64,000 nucleotides of DNA from Flavobacteriales bacterium (GCA_015075325.1 JABTUP010000010.1:1-64000); one strand, 5' to 3'. Counted from the stretch's first letter, positions 10,601 through 18,654 are shown. Notes: generated by a model not told the origin, from the sequence alone. Made by a program: numbers and translations.

Positions 10601-11354
10601 TAATGTCGGGAAACATTGATGGAGAGCTCCATTCACCATTGGGTAATTTTACTACTTTAAAAATATCTTTTCCTGTTTTTTCATCGTTTCCATAAGACGA
10701 AAAAACAACCATTTTTGGGTTGTCGCCGATGTGAATGATAGATGATTCTTTTTTCTTAACATCAAGTTTGGTTTTAAATTCATCGGGTTTTACAACTACT
10801 TTTCCTCCAATTCCTTTTAAATCATAACTTCTAAAAAATTCGGTTGCCCGTATTTCTTTTTTCTGCAAAACTCCAATATCAGTCATGCTTCGAAGCAGCG
10901 TTACGCCATTTCTACACATTTCAATTTTTCTATCAACCTGAAAATGCTGCACATCTTTTGGCAATCCTTTTTCTTTAAATTTTTTATAATTTAATTCGGC
11001 AGTAGCAAATTGATACTCATGGTGTTGAACTAAAGCAAGAAAATAAAACGCTTGTGGATTAACATTTGGTTTTGAGGTAGCAAAAGTTAAGTATTTTAGT
11101 GCATCTTCTTTTTCTCTATTTCCAAAAAAGTAGCAGGCTCCATACTTGTAATTGTAATCGGGGTCTTTTGGATATAAACTCAACAATTGCGAATAAAGCG
11201 GCAATGCTTTAATATAATCTTCTTCTGCAAAGAAAGTTTCGGCTGCTTTTTTCAATTCTTCTTGCGAAGCATACTGAGCACTAACTTTTGTCAATGAAAT
11301 CAGTATTGCGAAAAGCAAACAGAGGTATTTATAAGAAGTTGTTTTTAGTGTCAT
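4659..11354 (-). CDS. Giant TPR-PD40-CRD coiled-coil protein with three C-terminal SPOR-like domains
   Basis: A 2231-residue exported protein with a signal peptide ending about residue 27 (LTKVSAQ). Visible order: TPR-like repeats at 28-150; PD40/TolB-type propeller blades at about 210-335 (DDDYPFLHPDGKTLYFSS near 252); a carboxypeptidase-regulatory-like beta domain at about 350-430; then a coiled coil rich in A, E, K and N at about 510-1550. Within the coiled coil, a roughly 125-residue module is repeated three times (818-1170). A low-complexity Asn/Thr/Ser-rich linker spans about 1600-1800. Three SPOR-like domains end the protein, near residues 1834 (VFKVQIGAF), 1975 (FFTVQVGVY) and 2140 (EFQVLLGEY). 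The first three domains are in the order of PorE, a T9SS-associated protein, but PorE ends in OmpA; here SPOR-like domains, also peptidoglycan binders in known proteins, take that place. A cell-envelope structural role is inferred. It is coupled to clpS by a four-base overlap. Confidence 0.85.
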   Translation of the reverse strand: MTLKTTSYKYLCLLFAILISLTKVSAQYASQEELKKAAETFFAEEDYIKALPLYSQLLSLYPKDPDYNYKYGACYFFGNREKEDALKYLTFATSKPNVNPQAFYFLALVQHHEYQFATAELNYKKFKEKGLPKDVQHFQVDRKIEMCRNGVTLLRSMTDIGVLQKKEIRATEFFRSYDLKGIGGKVVVKPDEFKTKLDVKKKESSIIHIGDNPKMVVFSSYGNDEKTGKDIFKVVKLPNGEWSSPSMFPDINTNFDDDYPFLHPDGKTLYFSSKGYNSMGGYDIFKSTFDQSTGKWSLPENLDFPINTPDDDILFISDIDNELAYFASSRASKLGELTVYKVQVDRQPSENTIIKGFFLAESNPNMKSATISILDVEKDRKYGVYTTNRESGEYLLVFPGNGGKFKLLVETTNSAPVHSAIIELPTIDGFRALKQELRLVGEGSSEKLVVKNLFDESDEFEITDPLIVQNLLKTKAKMDVNLSEEELSADNFNTTKLSTINAVANLNNAELSTEAVKNSTTLADNAKVSKNQANYSYDLAAQKSAEAKKLFNQSEQKRKLANESVNESEKQNLLVEAERLKFDAAKLVNEAVASLNMAKTLENEATERESDVKKSAELSSTVVSKINAGNRSEAEKAYVQLNEISSATYHKESALDKEKELIENKLADKEAEYTKVRNNAIELNNRQTELVEQIDALKDKISKTSKKADKEALQGEVNALTVDLEDAKYDLGVAVDNEKKIAAELAEIKNNYNTSSNVIESINSVNKLTVTKATDKTALNNDIAYFEQQGLVGLYPSAETETTAPKTSETFVLAEHKSEYSIISDEGKIMDYNSKHSSKIVDAQQNTSEYQKSLEMAKINQEWIADIDEEIEIREKQLASSTTLNEKTKHKSRIEVLNSLKAEKEKEAERLLLLAEEQKTSDDNLAVNQPKTNANVENKSSNQSITDADGNIVDYASTYENELAQLDEKESSPVVIKDKIAVYENWKNANEQELLLKKIELNDAQGDDKVAIENRITELNDQIKSNEEYIALYTDKLPELEQNELAQANTTSSNTTSTNVTTTNTTSSNTVNNQYDENIILPNGEVADYSTDYNNQFSKADNIVDPLTSSREKEKITQNWINAVDQEIAYRNEKLTTANESEKSEIARRIAELKSEKSSLVEQLSEIQTVRIQQENMLASTNTPKSNTNKTDVSTNSSTNVAPINNSVSSTAETTQLVDAGYNYTSEQAKKEIAQVTTLQEEVKQLNLQAEQKTTQAATIKNETQKQQLLAEATDLKTQAENKELEIAKAIEKSNKAEYYNNQAALSKVKQNSSTTGNNATIAELTEEESNTYFDKAQEEREKAQNAQTNSAKQSSMAKAKELELTAIEKQRKAIELYSNQPADVAIASAQNQMSSTSNNAITTNSSSSLEIEGLTAEEEQLIARLTPQEIETIKASPEYVEYAAAKEESRRLVKEAEVDYVKSANHKEDANDQKILDGSLNKMASATTDEAAKTKLLGQIQKLATMIADNETKANEYNNQATEKQAKANESAQKADAILASSSKSEEIKTIEKAESINKDYLANALANNESSTTAQVQPNNVLNENSSNTSAPENEVSTTNKVANTTTNEEENITANNTVKTTTSTTNNEPVTNKVEEEVENNIAENTTSTTAATNSQPTVKSTATTNEENVAENNEENVAQNTTSNTTQSSPTTNQSTNLQEPLNNAIENSTTEENVVAENTVNNSSTTNQSTSSNLQESLNNSIENTTTEENVTANNNATTQQPKTSNTTTNQPKTNTQQTPTKSQPVALNKIDEVPDVLTDQIFVLTPNKAPAYNADKKIPTASKLPEGLVFKVQIGAFRNPIPQDHFRGFAPIMAEDAGNGITRYTAGLFNTFNMANEAKNAIRTIGYPDAFVVAFYNGKRININEARAMAGGTDFASNETTTSTTNQTSTASNQANASNTTSNKLPEPKANAQLVEDGISTDVNKIQGVFFTVQVGVYSKPITADQLNNVTPLNSERTANGLIRYTSGVYTNLTDANAAKERVITLGITDAFVIAYANGNRVSVNDAVNFIAVDNNAAATPKTNASTTTQPQPVNNTSSQPVNNVTEPKSSNSVSTANTTNENRNVTPTTQPEPVVAEPKTPINQKQVGEELNLEFQVLLGEYEEEVPVDEAAIYLKIYSKGVKIKEENNKTIYTIGSYPDYPSALDMQIEMKTEGVKKPKVIAFKNGTPIEVNEALELVKNNAK
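7845..8905 (-). repeat. Three tandem coding repeats of about 125 residues within the giant gene
   Basis: Each unit starts with a short glycine turn ending in DY (ISDEGKIMDY near 8890, ITDADGNIVDY near 8510, ILPNGEVADY near 8120). A conserved Trp helix follows (NQEWIADIDEEIEIREKQL, YENWKNANEQELLLKKIEL, TQNWINAVDQEIAYRNEKL), then a heptad-rich helix. Spacing is about 370-395 bases. The module is not one I recognise. Confidence 0.7.
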
Positions 11355-11423
11355 TAAAAATCAAGTCAATCAACAAATTTACGAATATATTGTATTGATG
11401 CAATAATCGAACATTTTACCAAA

Positions 11424-14400
11424 TTATTCGTCAAATTTTCTTAAAAAATCTATTTTCTTTTTGTCAGACGAATACATAAATTGATAAGGTTCTTGTCCTT
11501 TTTCAGCTTTTGCTTTACGTTTGTCTGGTTTTGTTTCTTGTATTAAGGTATTAAAATCAGCATCAGAAGAAATTGCTTGCATCATTCCTCTGGTATAATT
11601 AAAGAAATACCAATTGTTTTTATCAATCTCTAAATAAATATTAAGTATATCGCCACTTCTTTTCTTCACTATTTCAACTTTTCCATCAACGTATTTGTTT
11701 ACTTGCTCTTTGCCAATATTACCTATACCTATTTTGCTGATTGATTTGTATCTTTTGTTTACATCATCCCATTTAAATTTAATGTCGTTAAACACTAAAG
11801 CTTTTTTCAATTCATCAGGTAGCTTTTTGAACTCGCCGTATAAATTTGCTTGAGCAATCAATTTATCTGCTTCTGTTTTTCCAATAACATCGCGTAAGCC
11901 TTTTTCAAAAACAGGTCTGTCGAGTTTTGCAGGGTCTAATGCACTTGCTTGTTGCATTTTTTTAGATATGTTTCGAAGAGCATCTTCGTTAAAGAAGAAA
12001 TCGATTAACATAATTAAATCAAAAACTACATCATTATCAATTAAATTTTGGGTTATTGTACCTGCAGAGCTAATATCAACTTGACCGAGTTCTGCACTTA
12101 AGTTTATTTTACCTTCTGCGTACGACTTACAATTTTTGGTATTTAAACTCAAGTAATTTCCTGCAAACGACATTTCTTGCAGTTTGTCTTTATTAGAAAT
12201 TTTGTACTCACTATTTTCTTTGTCATAATACAAATAACCTGTAGCTCTAATCACTTCTAAATGACTATATTTCTTTTTGTGATTTAAAAATGAAGTATAT
12301 ATTCCTAAAGAGTCTGGACTAGAATAAATACCTGCATACAATTTATTCTTAATTTCATCTTGAGTTGTGCTATCAATTGGAATGTAAATTTCTTTCGGAT
12401 TAATTTGCGATTCAAAAGTGAACCAATCTTTATTCAACAAGTTACAATCGTGAAAAATTCTACCTCTTCCATCAAAAGTTAAAAATTCGTTGTTTGCAAA
12501 TAATTTTACGTTACCACGGTATTCATAAAATGGACTGAGTTTGAAGTTAGCCGTATCGGCAATTGCTCCAGTTGCGTAGGTTTGTCCTGTTGTATCTACA
12601 CCAATGTTTTCGAGATAAATGGTTTGTGAAGATTCCAGTTCATCGATATAATCGATGTATCCGCTACCAGCGTATTTTCGTTTACCAAATACATTAATTG
12701 TTGAATTGTAAATGTGGTGATTTTGAGTTACATAACTTGCAACAACTTTAGAGTTATTTAATGTTCTCATTTTAGCTTGTTTATCAACAATTACGTTTCC
12801 ACTATCTGGATAAACCATAGCATCTGCCACATTCATAAATTTAACACCTTTTGCATCAATTACTTTCTTTTTTAAATCGTAAGTTGCTTTTGATGAAAAG
12901 AAGCTAAGCGAATCTTGTTGCGGATGTACCGAAATAAACTGAGCTCCATCAAGTTTAACTCCACTTGCATCGGTTGTTTTTTGTTCGCCAGCACTAAGTT
13001 CTATGCCATCGGTATCCATAAACCATTTAAACTCATCCATATAGCAGATGTATTGATTTTGAGGAAATTCTATAACAGAACCTTCACCGTTTGATTTAAA
13101 CTGACCAAATCGCTCTTTAAAACTTACATAAGCATTTACATTTTTTGTTGCAAAAGAAAGTTCTCCTGCCAACTCAGCATCTTTAAGTCTGAAATCGGCT
13201 GTATCGGCAAAAAACTCATTAAATTTAAATTTAATTTCATTGGATTCCATTTCGGCTTTTTCAAACTCAAAAATTCCTTTTCCAAAAAGCCCTTCAGGTG
13301 TGGTTTTAGTTTGTCCATGCATTACCGATTTCATGTCGTACATCCTAATGGGTTCAGTAATTTGTTTATGAATCATGTAATCCTTTTTTGGATGCCAAAC
13401 TGTTTTTACGTTAAGCCCTTCCGCAGGTGGAAATTCTACAGCAACAGGATTCTCTTTTATAATAAATTTTTGAGCTACAGCATGCATAGAATCGGGCAAA
13501 AAGATAAACTCATTAGAATATGTGGTTGATGCAACATAATCTAATTTCCCATCTCCTTTTAATCCATTGTGGCTCATGTTAATTTCGTTGGTAAATTGTC
13601 CTTTTCCTCCATACATTGGATAACCGTCTGGGGGAGTTTTTCTAATAAATCCTAGCGAATGATCTGGTTGTAGTTTTAGCGTTTCTTCAAAATCTGGGAA
13701 AATACCCGCCGAAATAAATGTTCCATCAAATTTTAATGATGCGTTGGTAAAATTGTCTAAGCTATCAATAGTAAAAGGTTTTACATCAAAATAAAAGTTA
13801 TCACGGTTATATGCTCCTTGTTGAATATTTTTTTTGTCATAAAAAACATACGAATTATTAAAGCTATTCAATATTGGATATTGAGGAATAGGTTTTATAC
13901 CAGATTTATTATTGGGTTTATCAATTAATAAATCTCCGTTTATTTTATTAATTACCGTTTTTACAGGTTTAATAATTGGTTTCCCTAAATCATCAACCTG
14001 ACCAGTTTCTGCATAAATTCGTAACGAATCTACATTGGGCATATTAAATTTAAATTCGTCATAAATAAATGAAAAATTACTTCCCATGATATCAAATCGA
14101 CCTGCTTGAATAACTCCACTAAAATCAAAATCTCTGTTTTTCTTTAATATTAATTCTTGATTATTGGGATAAATGGTAACCTGCTGAGAGTCGCTCATGT
14201 GAACGCTGTTTACACCTCTCAATGTTAAATCATAATTTAACAAACTTAGCGTTGCATTTGAAGTACCTTTTATGTTGGAAAAAAAATTTATCACATCATA
14301 ATCGAGCTTACCTGCACTTGATTTAACCCAATCAATTAACTTATTTTTTACAATAAAATTCATGTTATCATAATCAAAAATAATGAAGCCTGCATAGGTA

Positions 14401-15863
14401 AGATTTAACAACAACGAAACCGATTGTTCTTTTGAAAGCCTCATGAAATTTGAAACCTGTTCGACTGTTAAAAAATTAGTATCAAATTTTTCAACCATGT
14501 TTTTTATTAAGTACAATGGATTTTGGTCGGACATTCCTGCTAAATCCTGATAAATATTTAATTTAAAGAAGTTAGAAGAAGAGAATGTTGCATCGGTTTT
14601 TGTACCTCCCACTAAGTTTCCGAATTGAATAAGCGGATCGCCCAAATTCCACGTAAGCATTTCAAAATCCATATCAACTTGGTGATACGAATTAAAGTAT
14701 GGTGTTATTTTTATCCCTTGGTTGTCTCGAATTAAAGTAATTCTTCGCTCGTCGATAAAAAACTTAAATGATAAACCTGGATGAAAAATGGAGTCGCTTT
14801 TAATAAAAATTGTTGTTGCAGCAATATCTGAAACAATTTTTTCTGGCCTGATAACAAATGCTTTTGAGCCAATTCTGATAAAAGGCAAATCGTTTTTATA
14901 AAATATTAAAAAGGCATTTTGCTCTTGATCTCCCCTACCAATAACCTTTCTTCCGTGCATTGCAAAACCTCCAATGTAATCCACGTCTTTAGCTATATCT
15001 TTAATTTTCAATCTTTTATCATACGATTCAAATCTTGGGTAAGATGCTTTTTCTTCAGTAATTCCTGCTAATACTTTTTCTTCTAATTTTCCTTTTAATG
15101 GTTTTGCAAAGTGTAAATAATCGTAAAAAGTTACATTTTCAATTTCATAAGCAGGGGTTTTAAATGCAATGGTGTAATTGTTTATTTCGGCAAAAACCGA
15201 ATCGGGAGAATAAGCTGCTCTTTCCCAAGTTATTTTACCACCTGTACCAACCCATTTTCCTAAAGTAGGATAATAAATTCCTTTGGTATTTAAAATAACG
15301 GAACTGTCTCCTTTTGAATAACAGGTTAAATGAAGTGCATTAAATTCGATTGTTGGTAAGCTATCAAAGCCAAATTTATAGTTGTTGTTATTTGCTTTCC
15401 ATGTATTTGCCTCTGATTTGTATAAGGCGTTTTCTTCAAACAACGAGTTACACGATTCTAAGTATTTGGAGAAGCTATTTTTATCTTTATCGTCAACCAA
15501 TTTTGCTAAAATATCTTGCCAAGCAGAAAATGATTCTGGGGTTTGATATTTACTATTTACAAATCGAGAAATGGTAAAAAGGTAATTTTTAAAATCAGGA
15601 AAAGGTTTCTTTTTTTTGTTAAGCATTAAATTAGCCATCATGTAAACTCCATCTCGCTGGTCCTGAGTAAATTTACCTCCAAACCAATCCCAAGAAAACT
15701 CGTCCATTACCAGTTTTCCATCTTCTTTTCTGGAAGCAGTTAAAAACTCTTCCATTTCTTTAAAAAATGCGGAAGAATCGGCTGAAAATTGTTTGATTTT
15801 GGTTTGCGAAAACCCTGATAAAACCAAGAATAAAAACAAAAATGATAAGAATATTTTTCGCAT
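11424..15863 (-). CDS. Large secreted protein of unknown function
   Basis: A 1479-residue product with a clear signal peptide (MRKIFLSFLFLFLVLSGFSQ) and no membrane segment after it. The rest is mostly beta-strand-like sequence with many aromatic-acidic repeats, for example repeated 'YDKK', 'FDG' and 'DSL' turns, and a lysine-rich C-terminus ending KKKIDFLRKFDE. I recognise no domain. Size and composition suggest a periplasmic or surface-exposed beta-rich protein. It begins one base after the stop codon of prmA, so it is co-transcribed and probably translationally coupled. The giant TPR/SPOR gene follows 69 bases later. The two big envelope proteins and prmA/clpS form one leftward block. Confidence 0.8.
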   Translation of the reverse strand: MRKIFLSFLFLFLVLSGFSQTKIKQFSADSSAFFKEMEEFLTASRKEDGKLVMDEFSWDWFGGKFTQDQRDGVYMMANLMLNKKKKPFPDFKNYLFTISRFVNSKYQTPESFSAWQDILAKLVDDKDKNSFSKYLESCNSLFEENALYKSEANTWKANNNNYKFGFDSLPTIEFNALHLTCYSKGDSSVILNTKGIYYPTLGKWVGTGGKITWERAAYSPDSVFAEINNYTIAFKTPAYEIENVTFYDYLHFAKPLKGKLEEKVLAGITEEKASYPRFESYDKRLKIKDIAKDVDYIGGFAMHGRKVIGRGDQEQNAFLIFYKNDLPFIRIGSKAFVIRPEKIVSDIAATTIFIKSDSIFHPGLSFKFFIDERRITLIRDNQGIKITPYFNSYHQVDMDFEMLTWNLGDPLIQFGNLVGGTKTDATFSSSNFFKLNIYQDLAGMSDQNPLYLIKNMVEKFDTNFLTVEQVSNFMRLSKEQSVSLLLNLTYAGFIIFDYDNMNFIVKNKLIDWVKSSAGKLDYDVINFFSNIKGTSNATLSLLNYDLTLRGVNSVHMSDSQQVTIYPNNQELILKKNRDFDFSGVIQAGRFDIMGSNFSFIYDEFKFNMPNVDSLRIYAETGQVDDLGKPIIKPVKTVINKINGDLLIDKPNNKSGIKPIPQYPILNSFNNSYVFYDKKNIQQGAYNRDNFYFDVKPFTIDSLDNFTNASLKFDGTFISAGIFPDFEETLKLQPDHSLGFIRKTPPDGYPMYGGKGQFTNEINMSHNGLKGDGKLDYVASTTYSNEFIFLPDSMHAVAQKFIIKENPVAVEFPPAEGLNVKTVWHPKKDYMIHKQITEPIRMYDMKSVMHGQTKTTPEGLFGKGIFEFEKAEMESNEIKFKFNEFFADTADFRLKDAELAGELSFATKNVNAYVSFKERFGQFKSNGEGSVIEFPQNQYICYMDEFKWFMDTDGIELSAGEQKTTDASGVKLDGAQFISVHPQQDSLSFFSSKATYDLKKKVIDAKGVKFMNVADAMVYPDSGNVIVDKQAKMRTLNNSKVVASYVTQNHHIYNSTINVFGKRKYAGSGYIDYIDELESSQTIYLENIGVDTTGQTYATGAIADTANFKLSPFYEYRGNVKLFANNEFLTFDGRGRIFHDCNLLNKDWFTFESQINPKEIYIPIDSTTQDEIKNKLYAGIYSSPDSLGIYTSFLNHKKKYSHLEVIRATGYLYYDKENSEYKISNKDKLQEMSFAGNYLSLNTKNCKSYAEGKINLSAELGQVDISSAGTITQNLIDNDVVFDLIMLIDFFFNEDALRNISKKMQQASALDPAKLDRPVFEKGLRDVIGKTEADKLIAQANLYGEFKKLPDELKKALVFNDIKFKWDDVNKRYKSISKIGIGNIGKEQVNKYVDGKVEIVKKRSGDILNIYLEIDKNNWYFFNYTRGMMQAISSDADFNTLIQETKPDKRKAKAEKGQEPYQFMYSSDKKKIDFLRKFDE

Positions 15864-15864
15864 A

Positions 15865-16698
15865 TTATTTTTTTATTAAGTGCAATAACGTCCAATCGTT
15901 TTTATGATTAGCGTTAATTAACTTTAAATCATATTTAGAAGTTTCTTCAAGCAACACATCCATATCTGAACTAAAAAAACCACTTAACAACAAATGTCCT
16001 TCGGTTTTTAGTGAATTTGCGTAGTTTTTCATGTCTTGAAGTAAAATATTGCGGTTAATATTTGCAATAATAACATCAAATATATGATTTTGAATACACT
16101 CTGCACCACCTTTTTCTGTATGAATCGTTTTACAATTGTTTCTAATAACGTTTTCTAACGTGTTTTGATATGCCCATTCGTCAATATCAACAGCTAATAT
16201 ATTGTTTGCTCCTAACTGTTCTGCTAAAATAGCTAATACGCCAGTTCCGCATCCCATATCAAGAACTGATTTGTTTTTTACATCCAATTTCAACAATTCT
16301 TGAATCATTAAATGAGTTGTTTCGTGGTGACCAGTTCCAAACGACATTTTTGGTTCAATAACTATATCGTAAGCAAAAGCCGTTTTCTTTTCGTGAAATG
16401 ATGCTCTAACATAACAAACATCGTCAACATTTATGGGTTCAAAGTTTTGTTCCCAAACTTCATTCCAATTTTGGTCTTCAATCTTTTTAACTGTATAAGT
16501 TACTTTAAACTCGTTGTGGTTGAATGAAAATAAATTTTTCATCTCATTTTCATTAAAAAGTGGTGCTTGAATGTATGCATCAACGCCATTTTCAAATTCA
16601 ACAAAACTTTCAAAACCTATTTCAGCCAGCTCGGCAATAACAATATCTCTGCCTAAATCAGTTGGGTTAACTTCAACTTTTAATTCTATATAATCCAT
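15865..16698 (-). CDS. prmA: Ribosomal protein L11 methyltransferase
   Basis: A 277-residue SAM-dependent enzyme that methylates L11. The N-terminal L11-binding domain spans about 1-100 and includes the EDQNWNEVWEQNFEPI segment. The C-terminal Rossmann domain has motif I (VLDMGCGTGVLAI) near residue 150, preceded by the family signature PKMSFGTGHHETT. The catalytic-region segment IIANINRNIL follows. I chose ATG at 16698 (MDYIELKVEV); a GTG two codons upstream is also in frame but less usual in this genome. The gene has normal length and intact motifs. Confidence 0.95.
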   Translation of the reverse strand: MDYIELKVEVNPTDLGRDIVIAELAEIGFESFVEFENGVDAYIQAPLFNENEMKNLFSFNHNEFKVTYTVKKIEDQNWNEVWEQNFEPINVDDVCYVRASFHEKKTAFAYDIVIEPKMSFGTGHHETTHLMIQELLKLDVKNKSVLDMGCGTGVLAILAEQLGANNILAVDIDEWAYQNTLENVIRNNCKTIHTEKGGAECIQNHIFDVIIANINRNILLQDMKNYANSLKTEGHLLLSGFFSSDMDVLLEETSKYDLKLINANHKNDWTLLHLIKK

Positions 16699-16816
16699 GT
16701 TCACTTTTATCTTGTTTAAAAACTCTAAATCAATGCATTTAAATACATTATTAGTTTTTAAATTTATTTAACGTTTTTTAGCTTGTTCCATTTAACTTAA
16801 TAAATACCTTTATGGT

Positions 16817-17413
16817 ATGTTTTTTTTCAAAAATAGTATTTTACTTTTTGTTTTAACAATAATAGTTGAATTTGGTTTTAGCCAAACAATTGATTCTTCT
16901 TATTACACTCTTTCTGGCACTGTTGTGAATGGAGAAAATAATGAACTACTAAGCGGAGCTCATTTGGTTTCGAGTAGTTCTTTTGCCACCAAAACTGACG
17001 AAAACGGAAATTTTAATATCAACATTAAAGAAAACGATACTTTAAAAATATCTTACATCGGTTTTAAAACCTATTATTATGTTGCACCATATCAAAAAAC
17101 CGGAAAGTATTTAATTAAATTTAAACTCTACACCGATTCTATTACACTTAATGAAGTTGAAATTTTTCCTTGGCCCAGTTACAGCGAATTTAAAAAAGCA
17201 TTTATGGAACTGAAACCTTCCGAGCCCGAAATTAAAATGGAAGGAGTTAAATTATATCAAGACAGAAATATTGAACCTTGGGAATTTAAAACCGTTCATC
17301 TTTTAACCAATCCTATTTCATATATCTATGATAAATTACTTGATAAAAAAGCCAAACAACGTAGGAGAATTGAACGAAGAATAAATACTATTCATAATGC
17401 TCATTTAGAATAA
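16817..17413 (+). CDS. Carboxypeptidase-regulatory-like domain protein
   Basis: A 198-residue secreted protein with a signal peptide (MFFFKNSILLFVLTIIVEFGFSQ). A single CarboxypepD_reg-like beta-sandwich covers residues 30-105, with the hallmarks SGTVVNGENNELLSGAHLV, KTDENGNFNINI and LKISYIGFKT. The C-terminal 90 residues are charged and end in an Arg/Lys-rich tail (KKAKQRRRIERRI). The N-terminal domain is the type that precedes TonB-dependent receptors and surface proteins in Bacteroidota, but no barrel follows. Its length fits a standalone family common in these bacteria. Function unknown. Confidence 0.8.
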   Translation: MFFFKNSILLFVLTIIVEFGFSQTIDSSYYTLSGTVVNGENNELLSGAHLVSSSSFATKTDENGNFNINIKENDTLKISYIGFKTYYYVAPYQKTGKYLIKFKLYTDSITLNEVEIFPWPSYSEFKKAFMELKPSEPEIKMEGVKLYQDRNIEPWEFKTVHLLTNPISYIYDKLLDKKAKQRRRIERRINTIHNAHLE

Positions 17414-17478
17414 CAACAGTAAGCAAATTATTTATTTAAATTCTTTGTTAAATTTTTAACTTTTGCTAATGTTTTTTA

Positions 17479-17486
17479 TATATTTG
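17479..17486 (+). promoter_or_regulatory. Putative -7 promoter element (TATATTTG)
   Basis: TATATTTG matches the Bacteroidota -7 consensus TAnnTTTG. It lies about 90 bases before the 219-residue gene at 17576. No TTTG at the usual 17-20 base spacing is present upstream; the nearest is 13 bases away, so support is partial. Confidence 0.4.
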
Positions 17487-17525
17487 TGTCAGAACATAAA
17501 ACTCTAAAAAAAAATTATTTACAAA

Positions 17526-17559
17526 CAAACAACTCGACTTATTTAAATTAAGTTGTTTG
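17526..17559 (+). other. Leader hairpin before the ACT-like gene
   Basis: Arms CAAACAACT (17526-17534) and AGTTGTTTG (17551-17559) form a perfect nine-base stem with a 16-base AT-rich loop. The structure lies between the putative promoter and the ATG at 17576. It lacks a following T-tract, so it is not an obvious terminator; it may stabilise the mRNA or be incidental. Confidence 0.35.
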
Positions 17560-17575
17560 CTATATAAAAATATTT

Positions 17576-18235
17576 ATGAAAGCAACTCACGTTTTAGTAG
17601 AAGAAATTATCAAAAAATCGCCATTTTTGGAAGAAGCTTTAGCCGAAAACATCATTAATTTATCTTCTCTTTCGCGACAAATAAAACCCGAAATTGACGA
17701 ATTAACAAAAAAAGATGTTCAGATTGGAGCAATAGTGATGGCATTAAAAAGGCTTTCTCCAAAATTTGACCCCAATTTAAAAATTAAAGTGAAAAAGGTA
17801 ATTAATAAGCTGGGCGATATTACTGTTCGCTCGAGAATTACCTATTACACATTTAAAAACTCGGAAACAATTGTTGACAGACAAGCCGATTTACTTAAAA
17901 AGATAAAAGGTAAAAAAGATACTTTTTTTGCTTTTTCGCAAGGTGTTTACGAAACCACTATCATTTTAAGCGATTCGGAACATGATGATATTGATAATTT
18001 GTTTAAAAACGAAAGTTTAATTCAGGAAACTAAAGGATTATCGTCGTTAACCATTAAATTACCAAGCGAAAATGCTGATGTTTCGGGTATTTATTACTTT
18101 ATTCTTAAAAAAATAGCTTGGGAAGGCATTAATATTTTAGATATTATTTCTACCATGCACGAATTTACTATTATTGTTGACGATGATAGTATTGACAGGG
18201 CGTTTACTATTTTAAAGAATTTAAATAAAGGTTAA
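17576..18235 (+). CDS. Conserved protein with C-terminal ACT-like domain
   Basis: A 219-residue cytoplasmic protein with no signal peptide. Residues 1-75 are helical (EEIIKKSPFLEEALAENIIN). The rest resembles one or two ACT-type ligand-binding folds, the last being GLSSLTIKLPSENADVSGIY, then FILKKIAWEGINILDIISTM, then EFTIIVDDDSIDRAF. That last pattern is like the regulatory ACT domain of aspartate kinases, but there is no kinase domain. Relatives in Bacteroidota are usually unnamed or mislabelled aspartate kinase. Regulatory or sensory role is inference. It is followed by a good terminator and is probably monocistronic. Confidence 0.7.
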   Translation: MKATHVLVEEIIKKSPFLEEALAENIINLSSLSRQIKPEIDELTKKDVQIGAIVMALKRLSPKFDPNLKIKVKKVINKLGDITVRSRITYYTFKNSETIVDRQADLLKKIKGKKDTFFAFSQGVYETTIILSDSEHDDIDNLFKNESLIQETKGLSSLTIKLPSENADVSGIYYFILKKIAWEGINILDIISTMHEFTIIVDDDSIDRAFTILKNLNKG

Positions 18236-18260
18236 GCTGTAATTTAAAACTAAAAAAAGA

Positions 18261-18288
18261 CTTTCAAAACAAATTGAAAGCTTTTTTT
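18261..18288 (+). terminator. Rho-independent terminator
   Basis: Stem CTTTCAA / TTGAAAG with a six-base loop, followed by seven T. It lies 26 bases after the ACT-like gene. Confidence 0.75.
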
Positions 18289-18294
18289 GAGCAT

Positions 18295-18333
18295 AAAAAA
18301 GCCTCAACAATTGTTGAGGCTTTAATTTTTTTG
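18295..18333 (-). terminator. Terminator of the HU gene
   Basis: A perfect 20-base palindrome (GCCTCAACAA / TTGTTGAGGC) flanked by six A on the left and a T-rich run on the right. It lies just after the HU stop codon at 18343 and can work in both directions between the two convergent genes. Confidence 0.85.
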
Positions 18334-18342
18334 TTGGAAAAA

Positions 18343-18615
18343 TTATTTCACAACGTCAGCTAAAGCTTTACCAGCTTTAAATTTAGCAACTTTTTTAGCT
18401 GCAATTTTGATTTCTTTACCAGTTTGTGGGTTTCTTCCTGTTCTAGCAGCTCTTTTAGAGATTGAGAAAGTTCCAAATCCGATTAATTGTACTGCATCAC
18501 CTTTTTTCAAAGATTTAGATACTGCAGAAACAAATGCATTTAATGCATTACCTGCGTCAGCTTTAGTTAAACCAGCTTCTTTAGCCATTGCGTCGATTAA
18601 TTCTCCTTTGTTCAT
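18343..18615 (-). CDS. hup: HU family DNA-binding protein
   Basis: A 90-residue nucleoid protein. It starts [20 protein letters not shown] and has the dimer core helix pair, then the family signature [20 protein letters not shown] at about residues 46-65, which forms the beta-arm that enters the DNA minor groove. Length and all key residues are those of canonical HU. It is flanked by its own promoter (18655-18684) and terminator (18295-18333) and is monocistronic. The high expression expected for HU fits the near-consensus promoter. Confidence 0.97.
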   Translation of the reverse strand: MNKGELIDAMAKEAGLTKADAGNALNAFVSAVSKSLKKGDAVQLIGFGTFSISKRAARTGRNPQTGKEIKIAAKKVAKFKAGKALADVVK

Positions 18616-18654
18616 GTTTTTAAATTTTAAAAGTTAATATTAATGTTTACCTAT

